A stretch of 64,000 nt of DNA, from the NCBI GenBank assembly GCA_031410595.1, contig JANNZM010000125.1, positions 38,259 to 102,258 of the forward strand, in the 5' to 3' direction. The notes under the pieces were generated by a model. It had not been told where the DNA came from. It did no database searches and saw only the letters and a list, made by a program, of their open reading frames with translations. The stretch is from JANMCE01 sp031410595. Lineage in GTDB: Bacteria > Actinomycetota > Acidimicrobiia > Acidimicrobiales > Ilumatobacteraceae. The position numbers and the translations under genes were made by a program. This document shows, piece after piece, positions 24,680 through 34,022 of this stretch. Numbering within the stretch: position 1 is the stretch's first letter; each line of letters begins with the position of its first letter.

Positions 24680-25663
24680 ATGACGGTATCCGCGCCATCC
24701 ACTCTCAACAATGGTGACGCTCACGCCACCTTTGCTGAAGTCTTCTCCGCTATCACCGACAACATCGAGCGCGTCATTCAGGGCAAGCGCGAGGTCGTTG
24801 AGCTGGCGCTTCTCTGCATGCTCGCGGAGGGTCACCTGCTCCTCGAAGACGTCCCGGGCGTCGGCAAGACCAGCTTGGCGAAGTCGCTGGCGGCCTCGCT
24901 GGCATGTAGCTGGAAGCGGGTGCAGTTCACGCCCGACGTGCTGCCAACCGACATTGTGGGCGTCACCATCTGGAACCGCGGCAAGGACGTCTTCGAGTTC
25001 CGCCCTGGCCCGGTGTTCGCCAACCTGGTGCTGGGCGACGAGATCAACCGGGCCTCGCCCAAGACACAATCGGCGTTGCTCGAGGCCATGGAGGAAGGAC
25101 AGGTCACGGTCGACGGCAACACCTATCCGCTCACCCAGCCGTTCATGGTAATCGCCACCCAGAACCCGGTGGAGCATGAGGGCACCTACCCATTGCCCGA
25201 ATCGCAGCTCGACCGGTTCCTCATGCGAGTCTCGCTCGGCTACCCCGCCAGGCAGGCCGAAATCGAAATCCTCGATGTCCACGCGTCAGCTGGCACATTC
25301 CCCGACATCGGTCCGGTCGCCACCGCCGCGCAGATCACCTCAATGGTGCAGGCGGTTCGCCAAGTGCACGTTGCGCCGGCACTCAAGTCGTACCTCGTCG
25401 ATGTGGCCGACGCCACCCGTCGTCACCCTGGTCTGTCACTCGGCATGTCACCTCGTGCCACGCTGTCGCTCATGCGTGCGTCCCGGGCGCGCGCTGCCGC
25501 CGCCGGTCGCAGTTACGTCATTCCGGACGATGTGAAGGCCCTCGCCGAACCCGTGCTTGCCCATCGGCTGGTGCTCTCCGCCGAGGCCCAGTTGGCTGGT
25601 GCGACGGCGGCATCCATGCTCACTCAGGTCTTCGGTTCGGTCGCGGTCCCGACCGGAAAATAG
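24680..25663 (+). CDS. MoxR-family AAA+ ATPase
   Basis: A 327-residue ATPase: Walker A GVGKTSLAKSLA (about 60-71), Walker B VLGDEINRASPKTQSALLEAMEEG (in two parts, about 115-138), sensor 1 ATQNPVEHEGTYPLPESQLDRF and the C-terminal lid. MoxR proteins are chaperones for metal-binding or VWA proteins and are almost always linked to DUF58. The gene leads a three-gene operon. A TAGCCT ends 9 nt before the ATG. The same block lies near mraZ in other actinobacteria. Confidence 0.93.
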   Translation: MTVSAPSTLNNGDAHATFAEVFSAITDNIERVIQGKREVVELALLCMLAEGHLLLEDVPGVGKTSLAKSLAASLACSWKRVQFTPDVLPTDIVGVTIWNRGKDVFEFRPGPVFANLVLGDEINRASPKTQSALLEAMEEGQVTVDGNTYPLTQPFMVIATQNPVEHEGTYPLPESQLDRFLMRVSLGYPARQAEIEILDVHASAGTFPDIGPVATAAQITSMVQAVRQVHVAPALKSYLVDVADATRRHPGLSLGMSPRATLSLMRASRARAAAAGRSYVIPDDVKALAEPVLAHRLVLSAEAQLAGATAASMLTQVFGSVAVPTGK

Positions 25664-25665
25664 TA

Positions 25666-26832
25666 ATGCTCACCCGAACGGGATGGCTCACGGCGATGCT
25701 TGCGATCGTCGCCGGTATTGCCGGTCGCCTGTTCGCCATCGTCGAGTTGTTCGTCATCGCCGCGGTGCTCGGTTCACTGGTGCTGATCACCCTGGCGTGG
25801 GTGCGGATGACCGCTGTTCGTTTGCGGGTGAGTCGGGTCGTTACGCCCGCACGGGTGCACGCTGGCGAGAGCACCCGTATCGAAGTCAGCGCGAAGAACA
25901 CCGGTGCCGGACGAACACCAGTACTTCATCTCTCCGACCCAGTTGCGGGAACCCGCGGCGCTCGCCTGCATTTGGCTCCCTTACGCGGCAACGACACCGC
26001 GCAAGCCGCGTACCGGCTCCCGACCGACAGGCGTGGCGTCGTCAATGTCGGGCCGTTGCAATTGGAGATCGCAGATCCGTTCGGCCTTGCTCGACGCCGT
26101 GCCATCGCTGCGCCGGTGCAGAGCGTCACCATCTACCCCCACATCGACACTATCCGCGTGCCGTCGCTGGGCGGCGATGAGGATCCGCACGGCGCCGCCA
26201 TTCGTACCAACAAGCTGGGCCAGACCAGTGAGGAGTTCTTCGCGCTCCGCCAATACGTACTCGGTGACGACTTGCGCCGTGTCCATTGGAAATCTACCGC
26301 CCGGTCGCAAGAACTGATGGTTCGCCAGGATGAGAACCCCTGGCAGGATCGCACCACCATCGCGCTCGATGTGCGCCCGGGTAGCTACAACGAAGCGGCG
26401 TTCGACCGTGCGGTATCTGCAGCCGCCAGCGTTGCGGCGGCAGCGTTCCGGCAGCATCACGTCGTTCGAGTCGTCAGCAGCGACGGCTTCGATTCGGGTG
26501 TCGGTGCCGGGTTGTCGCAGGCCGAAGCCATCCTCGCCTACCTCGCCGCTGTGCCGCTGACCAAAGCATCGGGTCCGGTCTTTGACCAGCTCACGCACTT
26601 CGGGCAGGGCGGGCTGCTGGTGGTGGCTACCAGCCAGTGGCCTGTGGCCGATCTTGCCATGCTGGCGTCATTGCGAGCCCGCTTCCGACGCGTCGTGCTG
26701 GTTGGTACCACGGGCACCGCTCCTATCGGCATGCCAACGGGAATGTCCTTCGTCGACAACCGTGGCGAGGTCGAGTTTCCGGCAGCCTGGATCCGTTCCA
26801 GCGGGCGGGCCACATGGTCGGTGCCCGCATGA
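25666..26832 (+). CDS. DUF58-domain membrane protein
   Basis: A 388-residue protein with two N-terminal membrane helices (about 5-45), an immunoglobulin-like beta region and the DUF58 core VRQYVLGDDLRRVHWKSTAR-type motif (here LRQYVLGDDLRRVHWKST), followed by a VWA-like domain. It starts 2 nt after moxR and overlaps the transglutaminase by 4 nt. In MoxR-DUF58-transglutaminase operons the protein is thought to be the partner of the MoxR chaperone at the membrane; its precise function is unknown. Confidence 0.9.
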   Translation: MLTRTGWLTAMLAIVAGIAGRLFAIVELFVIAAVLGSLVLITLAWVRMTAVRLRVSRVVTPARVHAGESTRIEVSAKNTGAGRTPVLHLSDPVAGTRGARLHLAPLRGNDTAQAAYRLPTDRRGVVNVGPLQLEIADPFGLARRRAIAAPVQSVTIYPHIDTIRVPSLGGDEDPHGAAIRTNKLGQTSEEFFALRQYVLGDDLRRVHWKSTARSQELMVRQDENPWQDRTTIALDVRPGSYNEAAFDRAVSAAASVAAAAFRQHHVVRVVSSDGFDSGVGAGLSQAEAILAYLAAVPLTKASGPVFDQLTHFGQGGLLVVATSQWPVADLAMLASLRARFRRVVLVGTTGTAPIGMPTGMSFVDNRGEVEFPAAWIRSSGRATWSVPA

Positions 26833-29099
26833 GTACCGCGTCCGCCCCCAAACGAAGTGCGCTGCTGCCGTTCACTGAGATCGCGCTTTTCCTCACGACG
26901 GGCACCGCGGTGTTCGGCCTTGTTCGCATCTTTATCGGCTACGGCTTCCTGAAAGCGCTCGTGGTCGCGGCCGTTGGCTCCCACCTGCTTGCGGTGCTGG
27001 CTCGCCGATCACGTTTGCCGCTCGTCCCGGCTGCGCTGCTGTCGCTGCTGGGTGGTGGCATCACCCTCGGGCTCATGTTCTACCGCGCCACCATGTGGTT
27101 CGGTCTGCCGACCAGAGCGACCTGGGATGCCGCCTTCGCAGAGGTTCGAGCATCCCTGTCGCTGTTCGCCACGAGTGTTCCACCCGTGAAGGCCGAGGGC
27201 GGGTTTTTTCTCGTCGCAGCTGTCGCTGTTTGGTTGCTGGCCTTCGTCGCCGATTCCATTGCGTACCGGACCAAGGCAAGTATGGAAGCGGTTCTTCCGA
27301 GCGGCGTGCTGTTCGTGTTCACGTCCGCGCTGTCCGCCCACCGCATGCGCGTCACGTCGACCATGCTGTGGCTGGCGGCCGCACTGGCATTCGTGGCCCT
27401 GCACCGAACCATGAAGGAGGTCCAGAGCTCGGGTTGGCTCAGTGGCCATCGCCGCGGCGCGTCGCAGGCGTTCGTGAAGGGTGGCGTGGTTCTCGGGGCG
27501 TTCGCCACTGTGTTCGGGGCTTTCATCGGGCCGCGGCTGCCTGGTGCCGACCAAAAGGCGCTGGTACACACCCACAACCCAGGCAACAGCGATGTCTACC
27601 AGCTGAGCCCGTTCGTCAACATCAAAAAGCAGGTCGCCAGCCGCAGCACCGACGAGTTGTTCACGGTGAAGTCCACCGTGAAATCCTACTGGCGTGCGAC
27701 CTCACTGCCCGACTTCGATGGTGGCCAATGGTCCTCCGAACTGAAGCAGGGTTCGGCCAAGGGTTCGCTTGGTCAGACCAATCCGGGGATTCCCCAAAAA
27801 GACATCTCCGCCACCTTCACCATCGGGGCGCTGAGCGACATCTGGGTGCCAACTCCCTATCTTCCCGTTGCCCTCGCCAGGCCGGCGCCGAACGTCAAGA
27901 CCAAGTTCGACCGTGACACTGCCACGCTCATGGCGCCAGGAAACATTCATAAGGGGGACACCTATGAGGTTGCGGCGCAGGCGCCCGACGTGTCCCCCGA
28001 CATTCTCCGTACCGCGGCCGCTCCAACGTCCATGAACAAGCGCTACCTTCTCATGCCCGATGACTATCCCGCCGATCTGGTCAATCAGGCCAAGGATCTG
28101 ACGAAGGATGCGCCAACCGAGTACGACAAAGCCAAGGCGCTGCAGGACTGGTTCCACCAGAACTTCGTGTATGACCTCAATGCGCCCGCCGGTCAGAAAA
28201 CCAACGACATCGAAAACTTCCTCGACTCACGCCGCGGCTACTGCGAACAGTTCAGCGGCACGTTCGCAGCCTTCGCCCGCTCCATCGGCATCCCGGCTCG
28301 CGTCGCCATCGGCTTCACACCGGGGATCCTGAAGGCCGACGGGCTCTACCACGTGCAGGCACTGCACGCCCACGCCTGGCCCGAGGTCTACTTCGAAGGG
28401 GTCGGCTGGCTGGCCTTCGAACCAACCCCAGGACGCGGCAACCCAACGGCTGAGTCCTATACCGGCGTGCAACAGCAGCAGGCCGGAGAAGCCGCCCCGG
28501 CCGTCACCACCACTATCGCGCCGCCCTCCACCATTGCGGCCAATAACACGCCGGTCACCACCGCGTTCCGCATTCCCAAAGAAATCGAAGCGAGCCCGGT
28601 CGCGAAGCCCAAGGTCTCGGTCTGGCAGCGTTACCGCACGGTGTTGATCGGTCTGGCCGTCATGGGCCTGATCGCCCTGTATCCGTTCGCACTCCGACGC
28701 ATCGAGCACCTCCGTTGGAGTCGTCGACGAAAGCTCGCTGCCCATGAGGCCGACCAGCTCGCCGTCTCGTGGCACCGCGCCACCGATGTACTTCGCCAGC
28801 ACAACATGGCACCCGTTGTCGGGGAAACGCCTTTGGCCTTCGCCGAACGAGCCACCCGTCATTTGCGGATACCGGCCGAATGGCTACCCGGGCTGGCCGA
28901 TGTCGTGACCCGTTCCACCTACGCAGGCCATGTACCGAACGACGCGCAGCTCCGTGACGCCGAACGGGTTCCGTTGCAAATTCGCACCCTTTTGCGCCAG
29001 AGGTTCACCAAGCGCCGTCAACTAACCTCTTTGCTGGACCCGCGTGACATCTTCCGCAGCCTGCCCGGCGACGCTCCCCGGCAGCGACGCTTCGGCTGA
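26829..29099 (+). CDS. Transglutaminase-like membrane protein (TgpA type)
   Basis: A 756-residue protein: N-terminal multi-helix membrane domain (to about 240), an extracytoplasmic region, a transglutaminase core with Cys in RRGYCEQFSGTFAAFAR (about 471) and His in HAHAWPEVYF (about 514), then FEPTPGRG with Glu where many relatives have the triad Asp. A Pro/Thr linker, a single helix near 605 and a DUF4129-like C-terminal domain follow. The protein probably cross-links or cleaves envelope proteins. The ATG at 26829 overlaps the DUF58 stop (ATGA). Confidence 0.9.
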   Translation: MSTASAPKRSALLPFTEIALFLTTGTAVFGLVRIFIGYGFLKALVVAAVGSHLLAVLARRSRLPLVPAALLSLLGGGITLGLMFYRATMWFGLPTRATWDAAFAEVRASLSLFATSVPPVKAEGGFFLVAAVAVWLLAFVADSIAYRTKASMEAVLPSGVLFVFTSALSAHRMRVTSTMLWLAAALAFVALHRTMKEVQSSGWLSGHRRGASQAFVKGGVVLGAFATVFGAFIGPRLPGADQKALVHTHNPGNSDVYQLSPFVNIKKQVASRSTDELFTVKSTVKSYWRATSLPDFDGGQWSSELKQGSAKGSLGQTNPGIPQKDISATFTIGALSDIWVPTPYLPVALARPAPNVKTKFDRDTATLMAPGNIHKGDTYEVAAQAPDVSPDILRTAAAPTSMNKRYLLMPDDYPADLVNQAKDLTKDAPTEYDKAKALQDWFHQNFVYDLNAPAGQKTNDIENFLDSRRGYCEQFSGTFAAFARSIGIPARVAIGFTPGILKADGLYHVQALHAHAWPEVYFEGVGWLAFEPTPGRGNPTAESYTGVQQQQAGEAAPAVTTTIAPPSTIAANNTPVTTAFRIPKEIEASPVAKPKVSVWQRYRTVLIGLAVMGLIALYPFALRRIEHLRWSRRRKLAAHEADQLAVSWHRATDVLRQHNMAPVVGETPLAFAERATRHLRIPAEWLPGLADVVTRSTYAGHVPNDAQLRDAERVPLQIRTLLRQRFTKRRQLTSLLDPRDIFRSLPGDAPRQRRFG

Positions 29100-29103
29100 G
29101 AGC

Positions 29104-29466
29104 TCAGTCGTCGGTTTCGACCGAGCGGGTGGAGCCGCCCTGCCCGTCACGCTGGCGGGCGCCGCGCACCTTACCGGTGACCTGATCGAACCCGGCCCGG
29201 CCAATGGTGCGGGCGTTCTTGTCGATGATGAAGGCAGCCGTGAGCATGATGAGGAAGCCGCAGAAGGCCAGCGCCAGGTGTACCTGCAGCGTGAAGACCA
29301 GGAACACGAGACCCATTACCAGCATGAGCGACGCCCACGCGATGCGGTGCAACGCGTGCCGGTACAGCGACGCCTGACCCACATTGGCCGCGAACTGGGG
29401 ATCGGATTCATAAAACTGCTGCTCGATCTGGTGGAGGATGCGCTGCTCTTCTTCAGATAGCGGCAT
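29104..29466 (-). CDS. DUF3040 membrane protein
   Basis: A 120-residue protein starting MPLSEEEQRILHQIEQQF, the hallmark of DUF3040, followed by two adjacent membrane helices (about 45-85) and a charged Arg/Gly tail. The family is restricted to Actinobacteria, often beside mraZ; here the accessory segment has separated it from mraZ. It ends 4 nt from the transglutaminase stop on the other strand. Function unknown. Confidence 0.88.
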   Translation of the reverse strand: MPLSEEEQRILHQIEQQFYESDPQFAANVGQASLYRHALHRIAWASLMLVMGLVFLVFTLQVHLALAFCGFLIMLTAAFIIDKNARTIGRAGFDQVTGKVRGARQRDGQGGSTRSVETDD

Positions 29467-29562
29467 TTCGAACTCCCACGATGACCGGCGAACGACTACG
29501 GAAACTCCCATAAGCTTGCCACACCCGGTCAAGCACAACAACGCGAGGGGACGCAATATCCC

Positions 29563-30777
29563 TCACTTTGGTCCAATGCCCTCCACCAAACTGGCCGGGC
29601 CAATGGCGCGACGGCCAAAGCGGGACCTGATGTCGTCGATGGTGCGGCTGGCGTCGTCCCAGTTCGGCAGGTCGGCATCATCCAGGCTCAGCTGCTTTGG
29701 GGTCTCCTCACCCAACCCAGAAAGGCTCACGCCCAGCAGACGAACGCCGGGCGCGGTGTCGATCTCATCGAGCATCAGTCGTGCCACTGAGGTGATGTCG
29801 GGTGCGGACGAAATCGCATCGGGCACCGATTTAGCCCGGGTGACGGTGCTGAAGTCACCGAAACGAACCTTGAGTTGCACGGTTCGACCAGCCACACCGG
29901 CCGATCGGGCTCGGGCTGCGACGGCGTCGGCCATGCGGAGGATCTCCAAGTCGAGACTCGGCCGGTCATGCAGGTCCTCCCGGAAGGTCTGCTCATGCCC
30001 GATCGACTTCACCTGCCGGTCCGACTCGACGGCACGGTCGTCTCGACCATTGGCCAAGTCGTGCAAGTGGTGCCCATGGGACACACCCAACGATGACACC
30101 AATCCCCGCAGCGGCGATGCGGCCAGATCGCCAATGGTGACGATGCCCAACCGTTCGAGCCGTTCAAGGGTTTTCGGTCCGACGCCCCAGAGCGCCTGCA
30201 CCGGGTGGGCGTGTAAGAAACTCAGCACGTCCTGGGCCTGCACCACCACCACGCCGCGGCCGGGTCGGATGCCTTTGGGCGACGCCTTTGGCTTGGCCGC
30301 CTCGGAAGCCATTTTGGCGACCATCTTGCTCGGCGCCACGCCCACCGAGCAGGTAAGCGACAGCTCGTCCTGCACCGCCTGCCGGATCGCTCGCCCGATG
30401 GTTTCCCCCGACCCGAAGAGCCGGCGCGACCCTGTGACATCCAGGAACGCCTCGTCAAGCGAGATTGGTTCGATCATCGGCGTGTATCGGGCGAAGATCG
30501 CCTGCACCTGGTGGCTTACTTCCTGATAAAGGGTGTGGTCGCCCTGCAGCACGATCGCCTGTGGACACAAGCGCTGGGCCCGCACCGACGGCATGGCCGA
30601 GTGCACACCGAACCGACGCGCCTCATAACTGGCTGCGGCCACCACGCCCCGAGGACCCGACCCACCGACAATGACGGGTAAACCGGCCAGCTCGGGCCGA
30701 CGGCGCACCTCGCACGCAACAAAGAAGGCGTCCATGTCGATGTGGACAATGGTTCGTTCCAAGACCCGGTTGACCAT
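29563..30777 (-). CDS. dinB: DNA polymerase IV (Y-family, DinB)
   Basis: A 404-residue translesion polymerase. The palm motif VHIDMDAFFVACE (catalytic Asp near 15-17), SLDEAFLDVTGS (second catalytic Asp-Glu), helix-hairpin-helix thumb (LWGVGPKTLERLERLGI) and little-finger domain are present. It bypasses damaged bases with low fidelity. No LexA box is visible at its start; it begins 9 nt after the sugar-phosphate synthase gene and probably shares its transcript. Confidence 0.95.
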   Translation of the reverse strand: MVNRVLERTIVHIDMDAFFVACEVRRRPELAGLPVIVGGSGPRGVVAAASYEARRFGVHSAMPSVRAQRLCPQAIVLQGDHTLYQEVSHQVQAIFARYTPMIEPISLDEAFLDVTGSRRLFGSGETIGRAIRQAVQDELSLTCSVGVAPSKMVAKMASEAAKPKASPKGIRPGRGVVVVQAQDVLSFLHAHPVQALWGVGPKTLERLERLGIVTIGDLAASPLRGLVSSLGVSHGHHLHDLANGRDDRAVESDRQVKSIGHEQTFREDLHDRPSLDLEILRMADAVAARARSAGVAGRTVQLKVRFGDFSTVTRAKSVPDAISSAPDITSVARLMLDEIDTAPGVRLLGVSLSGLGEETPKQLSLDDADLPNWDDASRTIDDIRSRFGRRAIGPASLVEGIGPK

Positions 30778-30786
30778 AGTGCCGTT

Positions 30787-31521
30787 CTATCCGGTCCGAC
30801 TCAGGTTGCGACGCAACAGCCGATCGCGTAGCCCCCACAACGTGACCAGCAGCATGGCCTCGACCACGATGCGCCCCGACATCTTGGAGGTGCCCGAGGC
30901 CCGATGCCCGAATCGGATCGGTGTCTCCACCACCCGGCCACCGGCACGGATGATGCGATAGGCCATCTCCACCTGGAATGCGTAGCCGTCGGCCCGGACC
31001 GCATCCAGATCAATCGACGCCAACGCCGACGCGCTGTATGCCCGGAATCCGCTGGTGGAATCGTTGATGGCCAACCCCAGCACGGCAGCCGCATACCGGT
31101 TCCCCCATCGTGACAACCACGCCCGTCGACGGTTCCAGATCGGAATCGTGCCGCCTGGTACGTACCGCGACCCGATCACCAGATCGGCAGCCATCGGGAT
31201 GAGCGCCACCAGTGTCGGCAAGGCACCGGGGTCGTGGGACAGATCGGCGTCCATTTCCACCACGATGTCGGCGCCTTCGTCGATGGCGCGCCGGAACCCG
31301 GCCAGATAGGCCGAGCCGAGACCGAGCTTGCCCGACCGGCGCAAAATCCCGATGTGACCAATCTCGTTGCCGACCTGTTCCGCCAACTCGGCGGTGCCAT
31401 CGGGACTGCCGTCATCCACCAGCAGAATTTCCGCGCCGGGAAGCGCGGCACGAACCTGGCGGAGCACGCTTTCGATGTTGTCTGCCTCGTTATACGTCGG
31501 CAGGATCACACAGATACGCAC
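30787..31521 (-). CDS. Polyprenol monophosphomannose synthase-like glycosyltransferase (GT2)
   Basis: A 244-residue GT2 enzyme of the DPM1/Ppm1 type: VILPTYNEADNI at the N-terminus, LVDDGSPDGT, DAD in VEMDADLSHDP, and the GSRYVPGG and FRAYS segments. It transfers mannose (or glucose) from a nucleotide sugar to polyprenyl phosphate, giving the donor for envelope mannosylation. There are no C-terminal membrane helices, unlike some homologues. It starts with GTG 6 nt after TAACGT (leaderless). Confidence 0.88.
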   Translation of the reverse strand: MRICVILPTYNEADNIESVLRQVRAALPGAEILLVDDGSPDGTAELAEQVGNEIGHIGILRRSGKLGLGSAYLAGFRRAIDEGADIVVEMDADLSHDPGALPTLVALIPMAADLVIGSRYVPGGTIPIWNRRRAWLSRWGNRYAAAVLGLAINDSTSGFRAYSASALASIDLDAVRADGYAFQVEMAYRIIRAGGRVVETPIRFGHRASGTSKMSGRIVVEAMLLVTLWGLRDRLLRRNLSRTG

Positions 31522-31576
31522 GGCGGCACGTTAGTCGGCACCTTTGGTCGCGGATCGGTTGCCCTACACTCGAACG

Positions 31577-31840
31577 GTGGAACCCGATCGTGACCGGCCG
31601 CTCAGCGCGCTGCCATCGCCGCTGGCCCGGGTCCTTGCGTTCGTGTCCATCCTGCTCGGCGGACTGGCCGGCGGCCTTATCGGCGCCGGGTTCATCGGCC
31701 TACAGTGCCACGGTAGTTGCGCCACGCCAAAGGCCGTCGCCAGCCTGCTCGGCTCGGTCGTGGCGGCCATCGGCACGTCGGTTGTGGCAGTGCTGGCGTT
31801 GCGAGCCATGGGTGAATGGAAGATGACCGGACGCCGCTAA
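31577..31840 (+). CDS. Small two-helix membrane protein
   Basis: From the GTG at 31577 an 87-residue protein with two membrane helices (about 18-43 and 54-77) is encoded. The GTG is chosen because TACACT (31565-31570) ends 6 nt upstream, giving a leaderless start. A Cys pair (QCHGSC) lies between the helices. No family recognised. It lies alone between the divergent GT2 gene and the two-component operon. Confidence 0.65.
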   Translation: MEPDRDRPLSALPSPLARVLAFVSILLGGLAGGLIGAGFIGLQCHGSCATPKAVASLLGSVVAAIGTSVVAVLALRAMGEWKMTGRR

Positions 31841-31890
31841 CGACCCGACCACGCGAGTGATTCCGCCTTCAACCAACCATATGGGCAAGA

Positions 31891-32580
31891 ATGGGAACAA
31901 TGGGAACCCGGATTTTGACGGTTGAAGACGACGAGCGCATCCGCACTGCGGTCACGATGGCGCTCGAAGACGAGGGCTGGACGGTCGTCGAAACCGATTG
32001 CGGTGAAGATGCGCTGGCTGCCTTCAACACCGAGCCGGCCGATGTCGTCCTCATCGACATCATGCTGCCCGGCATGGACGGCTTCGAGCTCTGCCGTTCC
32101 ATCCGCCGCAACAGCGACGTCCCCATCGTCATGGTGACTGCCCGTGTCGACACCCACGACGTTGTCGCCGGGCTCGAAGCGGGCGCCGATGATTACCTCA
32201 CCAAGCCGTTCGCCCCGAAGGAATTGTCGGCTCGTATTCGCGCCCTGCTCCGCCGGGCCCGTCCGGCCCAGCCCGGGCATCACCGACTGGTCTTTGGCGA
32301 GCTGGAAATCATTCCCGACGAGGGCAAGGTGCTGCTGCGCCATCAAGAACTGCACCTCACCAAGACCGAGTTCCGCCTCTTGGTCGAGCTTGGCTCCAAC
32401 CCCGGACGGGTGTTCTCTCGCGAGACGCTCCTCGACAAGGTGTGGGGCTATGGCTATTTCGGCGACGGTCGACTGGTCGACGTGCACGTGCGGCGGCTGC
32501 GCATGAAAGTGGAAGCCGACCCGGCCAACCCCAAGCATGTCGTCACCGTGCGCGGCCTCGGATACCGCCTCCAGGGATAG
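31891..32580 (+). CDS. OmpR-family response regulator (MtrA-like)
   Basis: A 229-residue regulator: receiver domain 1-125 with the phosphoacceptor Asp in VLIDIMLPGMDG (about 54) and Lys in LTKPFAP; winged-helix DNA-binding domain 135-229 with LTKTEFRLLVEL and VDVHVRRLRMKVE...VRGLGYRL. The order regulator, kinase, lipoprotein is that of mtrA-mtrB-lpqB, which controls cell-wall and division genes in Actinobacteria. The kinase start overlaps the stop (TAGTG). Confidence 0.9.
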   Translation: MGTMGTRILTVEDDERIRTAVTMALEDEGWTVVETDCGEDALAAFNTEPADVVLIDIMLPGMDGFELCRSIRRNSDVPIVMVTARVDTHDVVAGLEAGADDYLTKPFAPKELSARIRALLRRARPAQPGHHRLVFGELEIIPDEGKVLLRHQELHLTKTEFRLLVELGSNPGRVFSRETLLDKVWGYGYFGDGRLVDVHVRRLRMKVEADPANPKHVVTVRGLGYRLQG

Positions 32581-34022
32581 TGCGCCCTCCTCGCGCCTGG
32601 CTGCACGCGTTTGAACGACTGCGGCCGCGCCGCCTCGGTCTGCGCAAGCGCATCACCCTCGCCTACACCCTTGGCGCGTTTGTGCTCGCAACAGTGTTGT
32701 CCACCACCACCTTCGCGTTCACTCGTTCCATCTTGATCCATCAGCGCGAGGATTCCGCGACGCTCCAGGCGTTTATCAACTCGCGTGCCGTGCGAGAGAA
32801 GTTGCGGACGAATCCCGTTGGCGTCGTCGACGTCCTGAAGGAAATTTCGCCGCCGAGCGGAACGAATCTCGTGGTCCACTGGCGCGACCAGTGGATCCCA
32901 CTCTCGCAGGAGTCGAGCGAGAAAGACCTCCCCCGTGTTCTCATCACCCGCGTCGATGCCCAACAGACCGCGGCGCAGATCATCACCGTGCAGAAAGGAA
33001 TGCGATTTCTGATTACCGGTGTTCAACTCGAGGCCAATCCGCCGTCGAGCTACTACGAGATCGTCAAGCTTGATGAGTTGTCGAAAACGTTGCGCGGTGT
33101 CGGTGTCTCGTTGCTCGGGGCCGCGCTGATCACCACCTCGTTCGGTGTATTGCTCGGCGCGTGGGCGTCGAAGCGCACAGTGCGCCCGTTAGCCGAGGCC
33201 GCCCTCGCAGCCAAGGCACTCGCCGGTGGTCGGCTTGATACCCGACTCGACCCTACCGATGACTCCGACCTGCGTTCGCTGGCCGAGGCGTTCAACGAGA
33301 TGGCCAACACCCTGCAGGAACGGGTGGAGCGCGACGCCCGCTTCGCCTCCGACGTGAGCCATGAGCTTCGCTCGCCGCTCATGACCCTGTCGGCATCGAT
33401 TGAAGTGATGCAAGCCCGCCGCGACGAAATGCCCGAGCGCGCCGCTGCGGCCCTCGATCTTCTCGTCGCCGACGTCGGCCGGTTCAAAGGTCTGGTGGAG
33501 GACCTGTTGGAGATCTCCAGGTTTGACGCCGGCGCAGTGCGCCTCCATCTGGAGGAGTTGCTCGTTGCTGAATTCGTGCGCAACGCCGTTGCCGTCTCCA
33601 GTGTCCCTAGCTCCTCGGTAACCGTGTCCGAACAGGCCGAGTCACTCATCATCAACGGTGACAAACGGCGCCTCGCTCGCGCCATTGCCAACCTCATCGA
33701 CAACGCCCGCATTCACGGCGGGGCCGACATCGAAATCACCGTTGAGGTTCCCGAAGGGGAGGGTTCCCCCATCGGCCACGTCCATATCGCCGTCGAAGAT
33801 CACGGCGAGGGCGTAGTCCCCGAAGAGCGACAGCTCGTGTTCAAGCGTTTCGCCCGCGGCGCAAGATCCGGCCGACGAGGCATGGGCGACGGCGCCGGCC
33901 TCGGCCTGGCTCTGGTGGATGAGCACATCCGCCTCCACAGCGGCAGGGTATGGGTAGAGGACCGCTCGGATGGCGCCGAGGGTGCGCGCTTCGTGATCGA
34001 ACTTCCGGCAGAGGAGGCCTGA
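32580..34022 (+). CDS. Sensor histidine kinase (MtrB-like)
   Basis: A 480-residue kinase from GTG at 32580. Two membrane helices (about 25-45 and 175-200) flank an extracytoplasmic sensor domain; a HAMP linker follows, then HisKA with the phosphorylated His in SDVSHELRSPLM, and HATPase_c with IANLIDNARIHGG (N box), DHGEGV (G1) and GDGAGLGLALV (G2). It should phosphorylate the adjacent regulator. The sensor domain is smaller than in mycobacterial MtrB. It overlaps the next gene by one base (TGATG). Confidence 0.92.
   Translation: MRPPRAWLHAFERLRPRRLGLRKRITLAYTLGAFVLATVLSTTTFAFTRSILIHQREDSATLQAFINSRAVREKLRTNPVGVVDVLKEISPPSGTNLVVHWRDQWIPLSQESSEKDLPRVLITRVDAQQTAAQIITVQKGMRFLITGVQLEANPPSSYYEIVKLDELSKTLRGVGVSLLGAALITTSFGVLLGAWASKRTVRPLAEAALAAKALAGGRLDTRLDPTDDSDLRSLAEAFNEMANTLQERVERDARFASDVSHELRSPLMTLSASIEVMQARRDEMPERAAAALDLLVADVGRFKGLVEDLLEISRFDAGAVRLHLEELLVAEFVRNAVAVSSVPSSSVTVSEQAESLIINGDKRRLARAIANLIDNARIHGGADIEITVEVPEGEGSPIGHVHIAVEDHGEGVVPEERQLVFKRFARGARSGRRGMGDGAGLGLALVDEHIRLHSGRVWVEDRSDGAEGARFVIELPAEEA

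Noticed and set aside
30740..30800. LexA box upstream of dinB
   Set aside because: GAAC occurs at the start, but no GTTC at the required 4-nt distance.
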